A stretch of DNA of 64,000 nucleotides from Scolanthus callimorphus (GCA_033964015.1 CM066923.1:22263086-22327085); one strand, 5' to 3'. Shown: positions 9,357-21,097, numbered from the stretch's first letter. Notes: generated by a model from the sequence alone, not told the origin. Program-made: numbers and translations.

Positions 9357-12300
9357 ATGGTAAATATGGCCAGTGATGGAAGAGCGATTCACTCTACGAT
9401 ATGCCAAGAAGATTTTTGTTCCGATTTTACGAAAGCGAAGTCCTTAGTTCCTTCGCAGAGAACTTCCGGCGTCGAAAACAACGTGTCAACTTCTACAAAA
9501 GATTGCATAAGGAGAAAGCTTACTGCTCGAGTTATTCCAATGACAAGAAAAACGGATACAAGCAAATCAAGCGAAAGAAACCTTTTGATAACAATCCAGA
9601 AAAATTTAAGTGGAATATCGAATGTTGCTTATGGGCTTCCTAGTTGCACAAACACTTCTACTACAAGCCTGATAAAAACACCCAGAGGGAGTGACGCAGT
9701 TCGCTCTGGGTACAGAAAAAGAAAACATGAATTGCCAGCAGTTATAGCTAAGAAAATCAAGGCAGAAAATACCCCATCTGGGAAACAACCTTGTTTAAAG
9801 TCAGAAGAGTGTCGCAGTGCTCAAAACGGTAAGTGAAAATAAAAATAAAACTTACGTAGACAGTTGTAATTTGCTGATGGAGTGATTTTGTTTACTTCAG
9901 GATTTTATTTGTATATTCCCTTGGGGATTTCTATTAATACAATGGTATGGTCTCAAGCACGATTTACTGATTTTTCCAAGTAAAATTAATTCACAATTTA
10001 GGGGACTTTCCCTTATCCATTCCATTTGATTTAGGGGAACCCCCGTAGTATTGGTTTTGCTGGCTTCCTGTGTTATTGCGTGACACTTGATGTCAAATTA
10101 GACGTTTCGTTCTCTTTTTCAACCAAAACATTGTCAATCAGTCATAAGCGATTTGTGCACATGAAAATCATATGAAAAAGTGAGTCGTTGCGCGATGAAA
10201 TATTTAACTCGTGGTTGTCACACAACTATCAAGAACGTTCATCGGCGTTCGAGAGTCCACAAATAAACTGCGCGTCGCAGTCAGTAAGTGCTTTATTATC
10301 ATATCAAGTGCCAAAGAGAAGAAAACAAAAATATATCCCTGAAATTTATTAAATTAGCAATTAAAGCTCTCGAAACCGCCACGTGACGTCATGGAAATTC
10401 TTACTTTGAAACTAAACGCTCCAGACAGAGACGAGCTTTATATATTGTCTACAGCTCATCCGTGTGAGTTTCATACAAAATTTCATCTGGTTGTGTTTCT
10501 TATTTCTGGAACTATCGCTGATTTTGAGTCACGCAACACCAGTCACTCATATTTAGTCACATGGCAGCCAGCAGCTGCATGGCAGCTGAAACCCTCATGA
10601 AAAATGTTTTGCAAACGCGCGCGTGACTTTCACCTGTGGTCATGTGACTTCCGGTTTTTAGATTTCCCGGTCAACAACTTATTTTTCCCTATCAGCAGAC
10701 AACTCGCCGGGAAACAAAGACTTTGTGCCGCCCTTCTCGAGACACAAGTTTCAAGGCCCATCACCAACCGAGAGCCTTTGCGGACTCTTAGCCAATCAGG
10801 GCACCCGAAAAACAATGGATCAATTTGAAAACAAAAGAAAAAGGGGCGCAAAGGTTCCCGGTTGGTGATCGGCCTTTCAACCAATTCGCCTCTGTCACAC
10901 GGCAGCCATCTTGGATTTTAACACGCTTGGCCTCGCTTTCATGCCTGCTTCGCTGTATTAGAAAATCCAAGATGGCTGCCGTGTGACAAAGGCGAATAGG
11001 ATACCTGGAAAATGTACTTTGACACTTGGTATATAAATAATGAAAAATTTTTTAGTTCGTGGTCAGGTCAGTGATGTCCCAGCAAATGTCCCAACGAGCC
11101 CGGATTCGTTATTACCGAGCCAGAACCTCGCAACCATGAGCCTGCTATCTGCGTCACAGTGTCACCTAGCAACGCTACAAGACGAGGACGGGGACACGTA
11201 AGTCTAATCGACCTCCATCCCAAACTCGCCCCCACCACACCCAATCAATGAGCTAGATAGAGCAGATTTCGTATGACTGTGAAACGTACCGCCACAAAGC
11301 TGTTCCGCGCCGCGACCGTGACCGTACCGCGACGACTACGCGATGTCATTGGCGATTTCATTCCATTTACAGCAGGCCAGGATCCGTACCGCCACCGCGA
11401 CAGTACCGCGCCGTACCGCGGCACTTTTCAGTCATACGAAATCTGCTCTAGTTCCCTTAAAATTGTCGACTTTCTTCAACTTCCTTATAAGGAATTGCAT
11501 ACCATATTTGGAATACTAGTAAGTTTTTCACTATTTTCATTAACCTAGAAAGTTTAAAACTCAACCAGAGCTCAAATTCACTCAATAAAAAAATGAGCTT
11601 GTGCATTTTCGCTGTGTTTTCACGGTCAAGAAGCTGGAAACAAAAGATAGACAAAACACCACAGTAAGCCCACTCGATCTCTAGAGAAAGACGACAATGC
11701 TATCTTGATATGATTTTGGTCTGGGTTCGGATGTTTAACAATTATTCCTCGAGCCCGAAGGCCGAATGGGCTATTGACTCAGAGGCCATGAGGGCGAGAG
11801 GAATAATTGTTTTAGTCAAATCACACTAGTAGGTCAATTTGTATTGCCCAAAAAATGGTTTTTGTTCTGGTTATTTGCCTTTTTTTTCTGGCTTTCAAAT
11901 CCGACACTTTTCGCTACTAGTAGGCTATAACTTATAGCCTACTAGTAGCTCAACCAATCAGAACGCAGCATTGATAATAGACCACTAGTGTGATTTGACT
12001 AATAGCAAATAGACCTATACTTGGCTTGGGCGTTATGTACTGCATTTTATACCGCTTCATCAAAAGGAACTCATCTTTTATTTAGTATTTATTTATTTAG
12101 AAATCCATTTAGAATGTCTCACTGAATAGGGTGCAACGCGCTCCCTGCTCTACCCACTGGTTATTTATTTATTTAATTTTGTCTTGACCGTACACCATTT
12201 TCATGCGCATCAGTGGGCACGATCTAGATTGAAGTGACAGCTTTAAGTCGCTACCGTCCTCCTGTATCTGGGTGATACAGTTTACTTCGCCAGTAAATAA

Positions 12301-15300
12301 CCTAGGCCTACGCTGGGACCTTATCTCGCATCCGAATTGGCACAGTTTTTCCTTATCTCGCCTTATCTCGCTATTGCTAATTCAGGTTGTCCATTTTCCC
12401 ACTTATCTCGCCTTTCAATTGGACCATGTTTCTCTTATCTTGCTTTATCTCGCATAAACTCGTAGCGAGATAAGGCCCCAGAGTACTTAAATACCTCCCC
12501 TTCTTTCTCCTGTAGGCCTCTCCATATCGCCATAGCTCAGTGTAACGTACCTTTGGTCCGGTACCTGATCACTCTTATGTCGTGCTTAACCCTGGATATC
12601 TACAATAACCTTAAACAGGTAAGTACTCAAAGCATGTCATGCGCTGGCTTAGAGCAAATTTCGTATGTCGTGAAAAGTGCAACGACAAAGCTGTGCCGCA
12701 CCGCGACCGTGCCGCGAGTACGCGACTTCATTCCGTATCTACAGCAGGCCAGGTTCCGTGCCGCCACCGCGACAGTACCGCGCCGTGTCACGGCACGTTT
12801 CACAGTCATACAAAATCTGCTCTATACTTTAAATGCGCCAATGGACGATATAGCTATTAGTGCGCGCTCGCTCTCATATATATAACACAATTACCAGGAT
12901 GCAACGCGCGCATACTAGTGCACACTTCATTCGTGAAATTTAACACAACCACCGACATTCCGCATGCGCATTCATTTCTAGCTGGAATCTCGTACCGAGA
13001 GCTCCCAGGTTCGCCACCTCGCAGGGGAGGCTCTGGTGACATCCATGAGGGCCATTGCTGATTGGCTGATTTTTAACTTTAGAGCATGCGCAGAAAGATT
13101 TTCTCTTAATGGCTGTGTTAAAATGTTGCACACGCGTCAATGGCTGTCATCAGAGCATCCCCCGCGAGGTGACGAGTCATGGAGCTCCGGATACGGGAAT
13201 GAGCTGGAATCGTCCATTTTCCGTGATACTTATTCGCCGCGCGCATAACGGATTTGGATATGAAGTCGTGAAAACGCTGTGGATTCACGAGCCGCAGACG
13301 AAGAGGGCACATAGATGAAAATCAGGGGAACGTTTTTATTTCCACAAAAAATAAACATATGAACATAGACTTTCTGGACGTCCTTTGAAGCTTCTTTTGA
13401 TAGGCGTGGTTCTTAGTTCCCCGTTTAGCATCATTTTTGGCAAGTCTAATATGAATTAACAGAGCGTGCACAACTAGAACGAATGATTGTGAAATACCAC
13501 TGCTTTGAACTCATCTTTGCTCATTTTCTAAGGCTCCACTCCACTTGGCAGTCATTACTAACCAGCCAGAGGTTGTACGCAGTCTGGTATGCGCAGGCGC
13601 AGACGTCAATCTTCCGGACCGCAACGGACAGACGCCCGCGCACCTAGCTGCCCAGCGTGCTAGCATTGAGTGTTTGATGGAACTGTCACGAAAGACGTCA
13701 CTCAATCTTGATCTGCGCAACTACGAGGGACTGATGCCGTTACATGTCGCTGTCATAGCAACGAATAATGACGTCATCAAGTGCTTGGTATCAAGAGGGG
13801 CTAATATTGACTGTAAAGTGAGTGTCATGTTTTACGCTCGCGGTTGCTAGGGCAAAATGGCCGGAATAATCCAGATTCGAAGGGGGAACGCAAGCCTGGA
13901 ATTGTCTAGAATAGACCTACAGATGGAATTTCGAGAAACACTTTTCGGGACTCCTAAATCTCGCCCGAAAAACCACGCGAAAAGTTTGTTGGGCCCGATA
14001 ATATCGGGCGATTTCGAGAAACGACTCCCTGGTCTATAGCAGGCAGCCTTTTGGTACCGCGCTTCTTTAAAAGCCCGAAATAGGACGAAGCGACAATCTA
14101 CGGTTGCACATTTTAAAATTTTCGGCTTAGATAACTTTTTTGCGTCCAGTACCATTCTCGTACCCAGAGCTCCCCGGCTCGTCTGCTCGCAGGGAGGCTC
14201 TGGTGACATCCATTTGAGGACCTTTGCTGATTGGCTGGTTTTGAACGTTGGTGCATGCGCAGAAAGATCTTTCTCTCAACGGCTCTGTATCAAATCTCGC
14301 GCATGCGTCAGTGGCTGTCACCAGAGCCTCCCCCGCGAGGAGACGAGCCGGGGAGCTCTGGGTAAGAGAATGGTCCAGTACATAAGCCGTGCAAAAATTG
14401 AAAACCGCATTGAAGTAGCATCCGCGCAGTAAGCAATCACAGGAGCTCCTGGTAAGCACTATTAAGCGCCTATACTTTGTATTTTTCTGTTTCCTGGATG
14501 TACGATTCCACCTATAAGCGCGCGCGCTCTTCTTTATACAGAAATGACCCAATCTCGTTCCCAGAGCCCTACATTTTCTGCGCATGCTTGGCGACGCATG
14601 CGCAGAAAATGCAGGGCTCTTGGAACGAAATTGTAAATGCCCAAGCCATGTCCCACAACTACCAGAATGATGCGCGCGCTTTTTTAACAGTTTGTTCGAC
14701 AAATGTCCAACATCTACCGACATATCGCGCGCTTGCGTTATAGCTGGAATCGTCCATTGAAGTGTTGATTTTCCCTTATAGGATGGGAAAAGTGGAAGGA
14801 CGCCTTTACATTATGCTATCGAATCCGAAAGCCTCGGTATCATACGGACCTTGATGAATCTTGGTGCCAACGTCAGCGCCTCCTCTTTCTCAGGGTGTAC
14901 ACCGCTGGCACTTGCCAACGGGCGCGGCTCACAGGACGTCATTAAGTTGCTGCTTGGGGCAGAGGATGACTATGACCCTCCCAGGACCTCGGGACCAAAT
15001 AAGGTAGGCATTTATTTATCTATCTACCTATCTGTCTATCTATGCTATTAATTCTGGCTGAAAGAGACCTACAAACACAGGACGTGATTCCCTTTTCGGA
15101 GAAAACAGAAGTCAATCAACAGGAGCCTTCGCCGCCACCTATTTCCGATGAGGGGGACGCCCCTATTTTCGGGGCGAGGGAGCTCGTCATACATTTTAGG
15201 GGTTAAAATGTTTGGGGTGTTCCCCTTCCCATCCCCCCCCGGGGCACCTAGTGGCCCCCCGGGCGATCGAAGCTAGGAGTGGATGAATTTATTCTTAGAT

Positions 15301-17239
15301 TGTAGATTTTGAATCCCGCGAGAACTAGTTATCTAACAAATTACTTCCTCTCTCAAAAGAAAGGTGACCGACGACCGGTTAGCACATAGAGCGCCGGGCT
15401 TATGTGCGGAAGGTTGGGAGTTGAAACCCCGGCCGGGCCAACACTCAGGGACTTTTTCTAATAATTAAGGAGAAGGTGCTGCCGTTGCTCTAATATCTGC
15501 AAATGGTTAGACCTTCGCGTCTTCTCGGATAAGGACGTTAAACCGTAGGTCCCGTCTCTCACATGCACTACACTAACTTGAACCTGGGGACGATAAAGAA
15601 CCACGGGGACGTCGGAAGTTGCCCATCCTCAGTGCAGGACTTACTTACTAACCCACTACATTGACAAGGGAACCTCGTAATTGGACCCTCGCTCTGTGAG
15701 GATTTCCCGGCCCTCGGGCAAAGCTAAATAAATAAATCAGCAGCGCCCTCGCACCGAACGCAATGAACCACCGTCCCTGGTTGAACCCAACACTCTCACT
15801 CACAAAGTACCAATTTCCCTTTTAAGTAATGGTCCGTATAAGAACTAGGCAAGCCAACGGCAAAGCATGCTGGAATGCAATTAATTTCTATTGAAAATAT
15901 AGGCAATTTCATTGGCTTAGACATGAAAATCAGTAAATTCACTATGCTAGAAAGACTTGTCTGAGGATTTTTAGGGAGACATAAGCACTTGTGGTACTCT
16001 CAGACAGGATATGCAATTTGTAAAGACTTTGTATGTGGGGAACCTAGCGTAAAATGCTGATTCTCACTCCTTTGTTCTTCTTTAATCTGATTGGTCTAGA
16101 GACTTTTTGTTGCCATATGTTCTCAAAGCAAGTCGAAATCTATCAATTTTTCACTTTTATTATGTTACTAGTCATGATAACTTACTGTGGTAAAAAAATA
16201 GGACATATCCTACGTGGGGAACCTTCAATGCCGTAGAACAATGGAGGTTTGCCTAGTTCTTGCATGGATGATTACTTAAATTCAAAATCCACAGTCTGAA
16301 AATAGACCCTTCTACTCCTGTGCATATGGCTTTGAATCTAGCCTAAATTCCCTGTTTTGTCGATTTGTATTATATAACCGAGACTTAGTCCAGTCAACTT
16401 CTAACACAACGTCGAACAAATTGAAACAGAAGATTTTTCTTCTTATTATTGCTCCCAACACTCTCTAGAATCACAGGAAAAAATCGACAAAAATCGGACC
16501 ATGCTAGACTGCTTGCAGCCCCTTCTTTGGCGAACGTCCGTAAATCGAGGGAATGTTTTTTTACTGTTTTACCCGCGACGAGCTTCGATTTGTTTACAGA
16601 GTACTCAGTACCCTCTCCTGAGAAACTCGACACTCGAAGCGCACCGCGGGTAAAAAAAAAAACATTTCCCTGGATTTACGACGTTCGCCAAAGAAGGGGT
16701 TGCAAGCAGTCTAGGACCATGCGAAATGTCAAAATTACCGACGGTTCTTGTGACAGCCATTGTTATTTTTGTGCTTATCGACACATGGTCCGATTTTCGA
16801 TTTCATTTTTTCTGTGATACTAGAGTGTCAGGAACAGTATTAAGAAGAAAAACCTTCTGTTGCAATTTCTTCCATGTTGAGCTCATTTTCGGCCTAAAAT
16901 GACTGGACTAATTCGATATCAGCTATGTTGAAGGCGTACATCCTGCTACTATTAAACAGGGGTATCCTCTAGATAAGATAAAAGTACCAGAATACCTATT
17001 TTGGGACATGACACCAGAGACCCTATTTTCGGACAAGACACCAGAGACCCTATTTTTGGACAAGACACCAGAGACCCTATTTCCGGACAAGACACCAGAA
17101 ACCCTATTTTAGATAGAGAATGGGTAGCGAATTATTGGTACTAACAGTTACAACATGAGTGATATTTCCTGACTGATTTTATATTTGGTTCTTTGTCTAG
17201 ATTCCACTTGCAAACTACTCTCCCAAACAAGAAAAATAA
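9357..17239 (+). CDS. Atypical (nuclear) IkB / BCL3-like ankyrin protein 1
   Basis: Predicted modulator of NF-kB/Rel factors through an ankyrin domain. Exons: 9357-9828, 11056-11197, 12516-12618, 13533-13817, 14782-15003 and a tentative terminal exon 17201-17239. All junctions keep phase, giving about 420 residues. Residues 1-200 are Ser/Thr/Lys-rich with a basic cluster (RKRKHELPAVIAKKIK) like a bipartite nuclear signal. Six ankyrin repeats follow: [55 protein letters not shown] and GCTPLALANGR. Six repeats match the IkB/BCL3 class. No DSGxxS phosphodegron of classical IkB was seen, which with the basic cluster favours the nuclear type. The start could instead be the second ATG at 9366. A paralogue lies at 29927-37879. 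Confidence 0.85.
10001..10012. promoter_or_regulatory. kappaB site in intron 1 of IkB-like gene 1
   Basis: GGGGACTTTCCC contains GGGACTTTCC, a perfect match to the NF-kB consensus GGGRNNYYCC. It lies about 170 bp after the first exon, where an intronic enhancer or alternative promoter could act. A second perfect site follows at 10034. Confidence 0.5.
10034..10044. promoter_or_regulatory. Second kappaB site in intron 1 of IkB-like gene 1
   Basis: GGGGAACCCCC contains GGGAACCCCC, which fits GGGRNNYYCC. It starts 33 bp after the start of the previous site, so the two form a small cluster. Confidence 0.45.
10757..10880. mobile_element. Small foldback MITE, copy 1
   Basis: Inverted ends CATCACCAACCGAGAGCC / CTTTGCG and CGCAAAGG / CCCGGTTGGTGAT surround an A-rich centre. 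A second copy with the same ends lies at about 18885-19020. It is in intron 1 of IkB-like gene 1. Confidence 0.6.
10885..10996. repeat. Foldback repeat
   Basis: CACACGGCAGCCATCTTGGA near 10898 is complementary to TCCAAGATGGCTGCCGTGTG near 10967, with a short spacer. It abuts the MITE at 10757-10880. Non-coding. Confidence 0.65.
11258..11450. mobile_element. Palindromic MITE family A, copy 1
   Basis: Ends TAGAGCAGATTTCGTATGAC and its complement GTCATACGAAATCTGCTCTA. The GC-rich interior (ACCGCGAC/GTACCGC motifs, CAGCAGGCCAGG in the middle) is itself palindromic. Copies are at 12650-12824, 24985-25158 and about 39847-39974. It is inserted in intron 2 of IkB-like gene 1. Confidence 0.8.
11729..12004. 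mobile_element. Composite palindromic element, copy 2
   Basis: Same two adjacent palindromes as 509-807 (AACAATTATTCCTCGAG...; TAGTCAAATCACACTAGTAG...), with a shorter first palindrome. It lies in intron 2 of IkB-like gene 1. Confidence 0.6.
12650..12824. mobile_element. Palindromic MITE family A, copy 2
   Basis: Starts TAGAGCAAATTTCGTATG and ends AAAATCTGCTCTA. It lies 31 bp after the donor of the third exon of IkB-like gene 1. Confidence 0.75.
12987..13197. mobile_element. Palindromic MITE family B, copy 1
   Basis: Complementary ends built on CGTACCGAGAGCTCCCAGG and GGAGCTCCGGATACGGGA, with internal GGCTCTGGTGACATCCAT and GATTGGCTGATTTT blocks. Other copies: 14153-14373, 32821-33158 and 33207-33428. 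It is in intron 3 of IkB-like gene 1. Confidence 0.65.
14153..14373. mobile_element. Palindromic MITE family B, copy 2
   Basis: CATTCTCGTACCCAGAGCTC at the left and GAGCTCTGGGTAAGAGAATG at the right form a nearly perfect terminal inverted repeat. It is in intron 4 of IkB-like gene 1. Confidence 0.75.
14633..14760. mobile_element. MITE family C, copy 1
   Basis: Contains GTCCCACAACTACCAGAATG, AACAGTTTGTTCGACAAATG and CTGGAATCGTCCATT. The reverse complement of the whole block lies at about 47098-47254 in an intron of the ANKRD42-like gene, and a diverged relative occurs near 34440-34540. Confidence 0.6.
15365..15738 (+). mobile_element. tRNA-derived SINE
   Basis: Starts GACCGACGACCGGTTAGC with decayed A and B boxes (B box GGTTGGGAGTTGAAACC), then a body shared with 50244-50653 (CTGCAAATGGTTAGACCTTC, CGTCTTCTCGGATAAGGACG). 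It differs at the 3' end, which is GGGAACCTCGTAATTGGA to CCCTCGGGCA followed by (AAAT)n. It lies just downstream of exon 5 of IkB-like gene 1. Confidence 0.75.
16500..16722. mobile_element. Foldback element, family D copy 1
   Basis: CATGCTAGACTGCTTGCAGC...CTTTGGCGAACGTCC faces ACGACGTTCGCCAAAGAAGG...GCAAGCAGTCTAGGACCATG. The termini resemble those of the larger foldback at 41317-41903 (TAGACTGCTAGCAGCCCCT). Confidence 0.7.
16983..17112. repeat. Tandem repeat, about 33-bp unit, four copies
   Basis: Repeats of GACAAGACACCAGAGACCCT with a TATTTTCG/TATTTTTG linker. It lies immediately before the tentative last exon of IkB-like gene 1. Confidence 0.75.
17201..17239 (+). CDS. Tentative terminal exon of IkB-like gene 1
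   Basis: A strong acceptor (TTCTTTGTCTAG) precedes twelve codons (IPLANYSPKQEK) and TAA in phase 0, which matches the phase 0 end of the exon at 15003. An AATAAA hexamer overlaps the stop region. Without it, the frame at 15004 runs into a low-complexity stretch and stops 16 codons later. The choice rests on phase and splice signal only; the paralogue ends in a different, basic exon. Confidence 0.4.
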   Translation: MPLANYSPKQEK

Positions 17240-17939
17240 AGACGCAGCTCGTGATAGAATAACTATAAAAAATGCGGAATATATTTTTACAGAAATATTG
17301 ATATAAAATAATTTTGTTTATAGCCATGTAAATGGATAGGTGAGCTCTTACTAACTCTCACTGTTCGAACCCTGCTCAATTTCAGGCGCGGATCAAGGAA
17401 AAATGTGGCCGGTTTACGAAAAGCAAAATCTTCCGTTTAATACCTTTCTCGCCTCGATGTCCAATGCGCGCGCATATTGTATATATCCTTTTTAGGGCCT
17501 AGGCGAAACGCTCAACAAAATATCGAGAAATGACAATTTCGGATTGGAATCTCTTGCTACTTCTTTAATGATGTACATTTCGTGAACTCGGATTTTATTC
17601 TTTTTTTTCTTCTTTAAAGTCCCGCATATTTTGATCTCGAAAATCAGAAAATTCCATTAAAAAATCAGAATACGTAAACCGGTCTGGATCCACGTCTGCT
17701 GATTTAGAATAATCATTATTATTATTCATTCAACATATTTTCCCGCTTCTGATTGGTTAAGCACCACCGGCGAATGCGACTTATACCATCGACGTCGAAG
17801 ATTGGATAAGTTGAAAAATTATTGCACGCGTGACGTCGCGCACTGTAGACAGGCTGGCAAAACTGCTTGCTCTCTTAAAGAAGTAAAGCGGAGAGATTCA
17901 TTTTGAATGAATAATAAAACAATTCAAAGTTTGAATGAA

Positions 17940-18095
17940 GAATAAAACAATTAATGAATTCAGCTTTCGTATGATGTAGAGAATAATTCAGATCTCTGGG
18001 GTGTTATCCACCTCGGCTTTCGGCCTCTATGGATAACACCCACTCGATCTGAATAATTCTCCACAACATACTCAGCAGAATTCATTAATTGCTAT
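17940..18095. repeat. Foldback repeat
   Basis: AATTAATGAATTC...AGAATAATTCAGATC...GGGTGTTATCCA is answered by TGGATAACACCC...GATCTGAATAATTCT...GAATTCATTAATT. The palindrome is nearly perfect with a short centre. Confidence 0.7.
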
Positions 18096-18611
18096 ATGTA
18101 CGACATAGAGAGGATTTCAGATGACTGTCGTGATTTTATTGCGTTTGTGATTGGTCTGCTTTCTAATTGGCTGCTTATTTCTATCAACCATTCAAATTGC
18201 AATCAAATTGCGAACTAATTACAAGCAAGCCAATTGGTTCTGCTCCTGATTGGTTGGGCTGGAAACCATTCAAAAGTAAGTTGTAATTACTCTTGCTTCT
18301 GATTGGCTAGTGATTGCACATCCTATCTAAATCTGCTATATATACATTCTTATTTGGGGTATGAATTTGTAAACAACCCATATTTATTGAGAATTAACCT
18401 GTCTTGAGGTTGCAAAGTGACATCAACAAAGTAGAGCTACAGGGAAATGCGAATGATGCCACAAATTTAAAAAAACCTAACAAATCACTTTGACCCTGAG
18501 GCCAAGCCCAAAATATCACTGGATAAACTTGCATCCCATTTAGAAATTGTATTGTTTTCTTGTTGAGAGAATCAAATCAGTCATGATCCAGTCAGTAACA
18601 ACGGTATACAG

Positions 18612-18861
18612 CCGATTGCATTTGACTGTTTAACCCAAACAGTTCGCACGTTACGTTTGAACGTTTGATAATTGCGTTGCGAGACAAAAAGTGAGACGTT
18701 TCCAAGGGCAACCGCCATGTTTAGTTTTCACTGACCAATCAGAGGGCAGAACTTTTTGGTTCTCCATAGAAAGGTCTCGTTCCATCCTAGAAACGCAACT
18801 TTAAAACATTCAAACATAACGTGCGATCTGTTAGGGTTAAACAGTCAAGCGCAATCGGCTG
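18612..18861. mobile_element. Foldback MITE
   Basis: Inverted ends GCCGATTGCATTTGACTG/TTTAACCC and GGGTTAAACAGTC/AAGCGCAATCGGC, with AACGTTTGA-like internal arms. About 250 bp, no coding potential. Confidence 0.65.
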
Positions 18862-18884
18862 AAATATGTAATTTTTTTGCACAC

Positions 18885-19020
18885 AAACCGAGAGCCTTTG
18901 CGGACTCTTAGCCAATCAGAGCACCCTAAAAACAATAATAATAATAATACTAATAAAACAATGGATCAATTTGAAAACAAAAGAAAACGGGGCGCAAAGG
19001 CTCCCGGTTGGTGATGGGCC
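18885..19020. mobile_element. Small foldback MITE, copy 2
   Basis: Same ends as 10757-10880 (ACCGAGAGCCTTTGCGGACT; GGGGCGCAAAGGCTCCCGGT) with an AAT-microsatellite expansion in the centre. Confidence 0.6.
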
Positions 19021-19238
19021 TTTAAAACCAAATCCTCATTTTAGTTCATTCACAGTATTCCCCCTTCAAATCGAATAAAAAACACTTTAATACCCCTTCC
19101 CCCCAAAAAAGACAAAATAAAAATAGGCATACATGGGCCCCTTATACAGTATTTTGTCCAATTTCTGTTTTGATGAGTTTTAAGTAGCTAATGTGTATTG
19201 AAACATTGGAGATTAGGTAGTTTAAATTTCGAATTTTA

Positions 19239-19680
19239 TAAGGGTTTGTAGGGGAAAATTCTGAATGCCCTTTTCGCATGGCGGGGTTCTCCACCACTCT
19301 CTCTCCGAAAATGTCTCCCCTCCTTTAATCACTCCAAGTCCAGTGTTTCCCAATAGGAGGCTTACTCGTGTTGCTATGCTGTCAAAATGGCGGCTGACAC
19401 AGGCTCTATACATTTTCACTAAACCCAGCCTCCCCCCACCTCGCCATACAATCTTACTAATGAGCCCCCACTTTGAAAACTGTTCCGCCGTCCCTGTTTG
19501 GCAGTTAAAGTTATAAGGGCTTGTAGGGGAATCTGAATGCCCTTTTCGAATGGCGGGGTTCTCCACCACTCTCCCTCCGAAAACGTCTCCCCTCCTTTAA
19601 TCACTTCAAGTCCAGTGTTTCCCATTTGGAGGCTTAATCATGTTGCTATGCTGTCAAAATGGCGGCTGACACAGGCTCTT
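19239..19680. repeat. Direct repeat pair, about 275 bp apart
   Basis: GAATGCCCTTTTCG, GGCGGGGTTCTCCACCACTC, TCCAGTGTTTCCCA and GTCAAAATGGCGGCTGACAC occur in the same order at about 19239-19400 and again at about 19514-19680. No coding potential is evident. Confidence 0.7.
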
Positions 19681-20256
19681 TAATGTGTACATTCGAGTCA
19701 GTTACTTTCTCTTCAGGAAGGACAAGGTATATTTTCTAAAAACTTACTTAACATTGTTGTAACATGTGCTGCTACAAGCACTTAGTACATGTACTATTAA
19801 TTTATTCAAAAAGACAAATAAAAACAGACTCGTTATAATCATGGTTAATTTATTTTTTGTAAAAAGCTTGGAATTACAAGCATATTCTGTATTTGTACAG
19901 TGTATTTTTGTGTAAGCCCAATTCATATTCAACAATAGGCCTTTTGCGCTACAGGTCACATGACCCGGTCACCCTTAAATTGAGCAGCTTCACGCAAATG
20001 ATGCTCAGAAATAAAAAGACCATATTGATTTTAGTATTGCCATCCAACCATACAAACCCTATTTAAAAAAAGGCAAGTTTTATTATTGATCCCATTCTTT
20101 CAGTTTGCACTGTACCTTGCTGAAATTTGGGCTTTTTACTAAAATCCGATGATTGTGAACCAGTCAGTCTCTGGTTGGCTATAATGGATCACAACACATG
20201 AAGTATTGCTTTAGTTATATAATGATTGTGAAATATTTCATGTGTAATGTACACAC

Positions 20257-20262
20257 TTTATT
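20257..20262 (-). terminator. SELENOS: Poly(A) signal of SELENOS
   Basis: AATAAA on the minus strand about 60 nt downstream of the SECIS candidate, followed by a GTGTGT-containing stretch. It fits the 3' end of the selenoprotein S transcript. Confidence 0.55.
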
Positions 20263-20321
20263 AATTTTGACTGCAAAATGTATCTATTACCTAAAATTAC
20301 AAGGCAGAAAATTAGGTACAA

Positions 20322-20371
20322 CATCCACTTTCCCTTTCACTGAAAGCTAGTGTTTTAGAGGAAAACTTCAT
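20322..20371 (-). promoter_or_regulatory. SELENOS: SECIS element candidate in the SELENOS 3' UTR
   Basis: RNA structure that recodes UGA as selenocysteine. Minus-strand ATGA (20371-20368) and GGATG (20326-20322) can form the non-Watson-Crick quartet. Between them GTTTTCCT pairs with GGGAAAGT (with G-U pairs), an unpaired AAAA run follows 11 nt after the quartet, and CACT/AGTG makes an extra apical mini-stem, as in form 2 SECIS. It lies about 730 nt after the stop codon. Found by hand folding, not by a SECIS program. Confidence 0.65.
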
Positions 20372-21097
20372 AAACTCTCATGTATCACAAGAGAAAAAGT
20401 ACCTTCTTCATTTCCTGCCAAAAGTTTGCACACATTTTATTTGACCTGCCACATGGCCATGTTTCTCGAAAATCATGAACTATAAAAACTTTACACTGTC
20501 TCCTACTTGACTGGGAAATTACAGAAAATGTTTGCCAACAGCATGCAACACTAACGAGCCCAATATTGCTGCATTCATCAGGGCAGAGGTAAAAACAATG
20601 GTGCTCTGGGGAGACCAGATTTAGGGGGTGGGTGGGGTACTTCGACCTGCTACCCACCACCTCCCCTGACAGACACCTAAAAATGTACCATGTTTTGACC
20701 TTTCCCTTAGCAATGCATGTTGTACAATGACTTACAGGCCTGTAAGTCAAGAAACAATCCATACCCCCACCACAGAGTAAATCTCCCTGGCGACGACATT
20801 CTGAATTTCAGTAAAAAATATAGGGATGGGAAATAAGAGGTGTATGGACCTCATTGACACACCCCCTTGCAATTTCCAATTCGCTGGTGGCAGGGGTATG
20901 GATGCCTTTCTGTAATTCTGTGAGGACTTGGCAGTATCTTGAAGTTATATGCTAAATTTTTATTAATATGGCTTTAACACTGGCTATCCTCCTGAAATAA
21001 TGATAAATACTAACTTACTTTGATATGGTGCCTTGTCTTTTAATCTTCCTGCTGTAAATCTCTGTTTCTTGCATGTGGCAGTAAAATGTGTGCAAAT

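Larger units (their letters stand above)
17240..20256. other. Intergenic stretch, repeats only
   Basis: Between the IkB-like gene 1 end and the SELENOS poly(A) signal I see no exon. It holds foldbacks at about 17940-18095 and 18612-18861, the second copy of the small MITE at about 18885-19020, and a pair of direct repeats at about 19239-19400 and 19514-19680. Confidence 0.5.

Noticed and set aside
20385..20762. A 125-codon minus-strand ORF
   Set aside because: It lies in the SELENOS 3' UTR next to the SECIS; no domain and no splice context.
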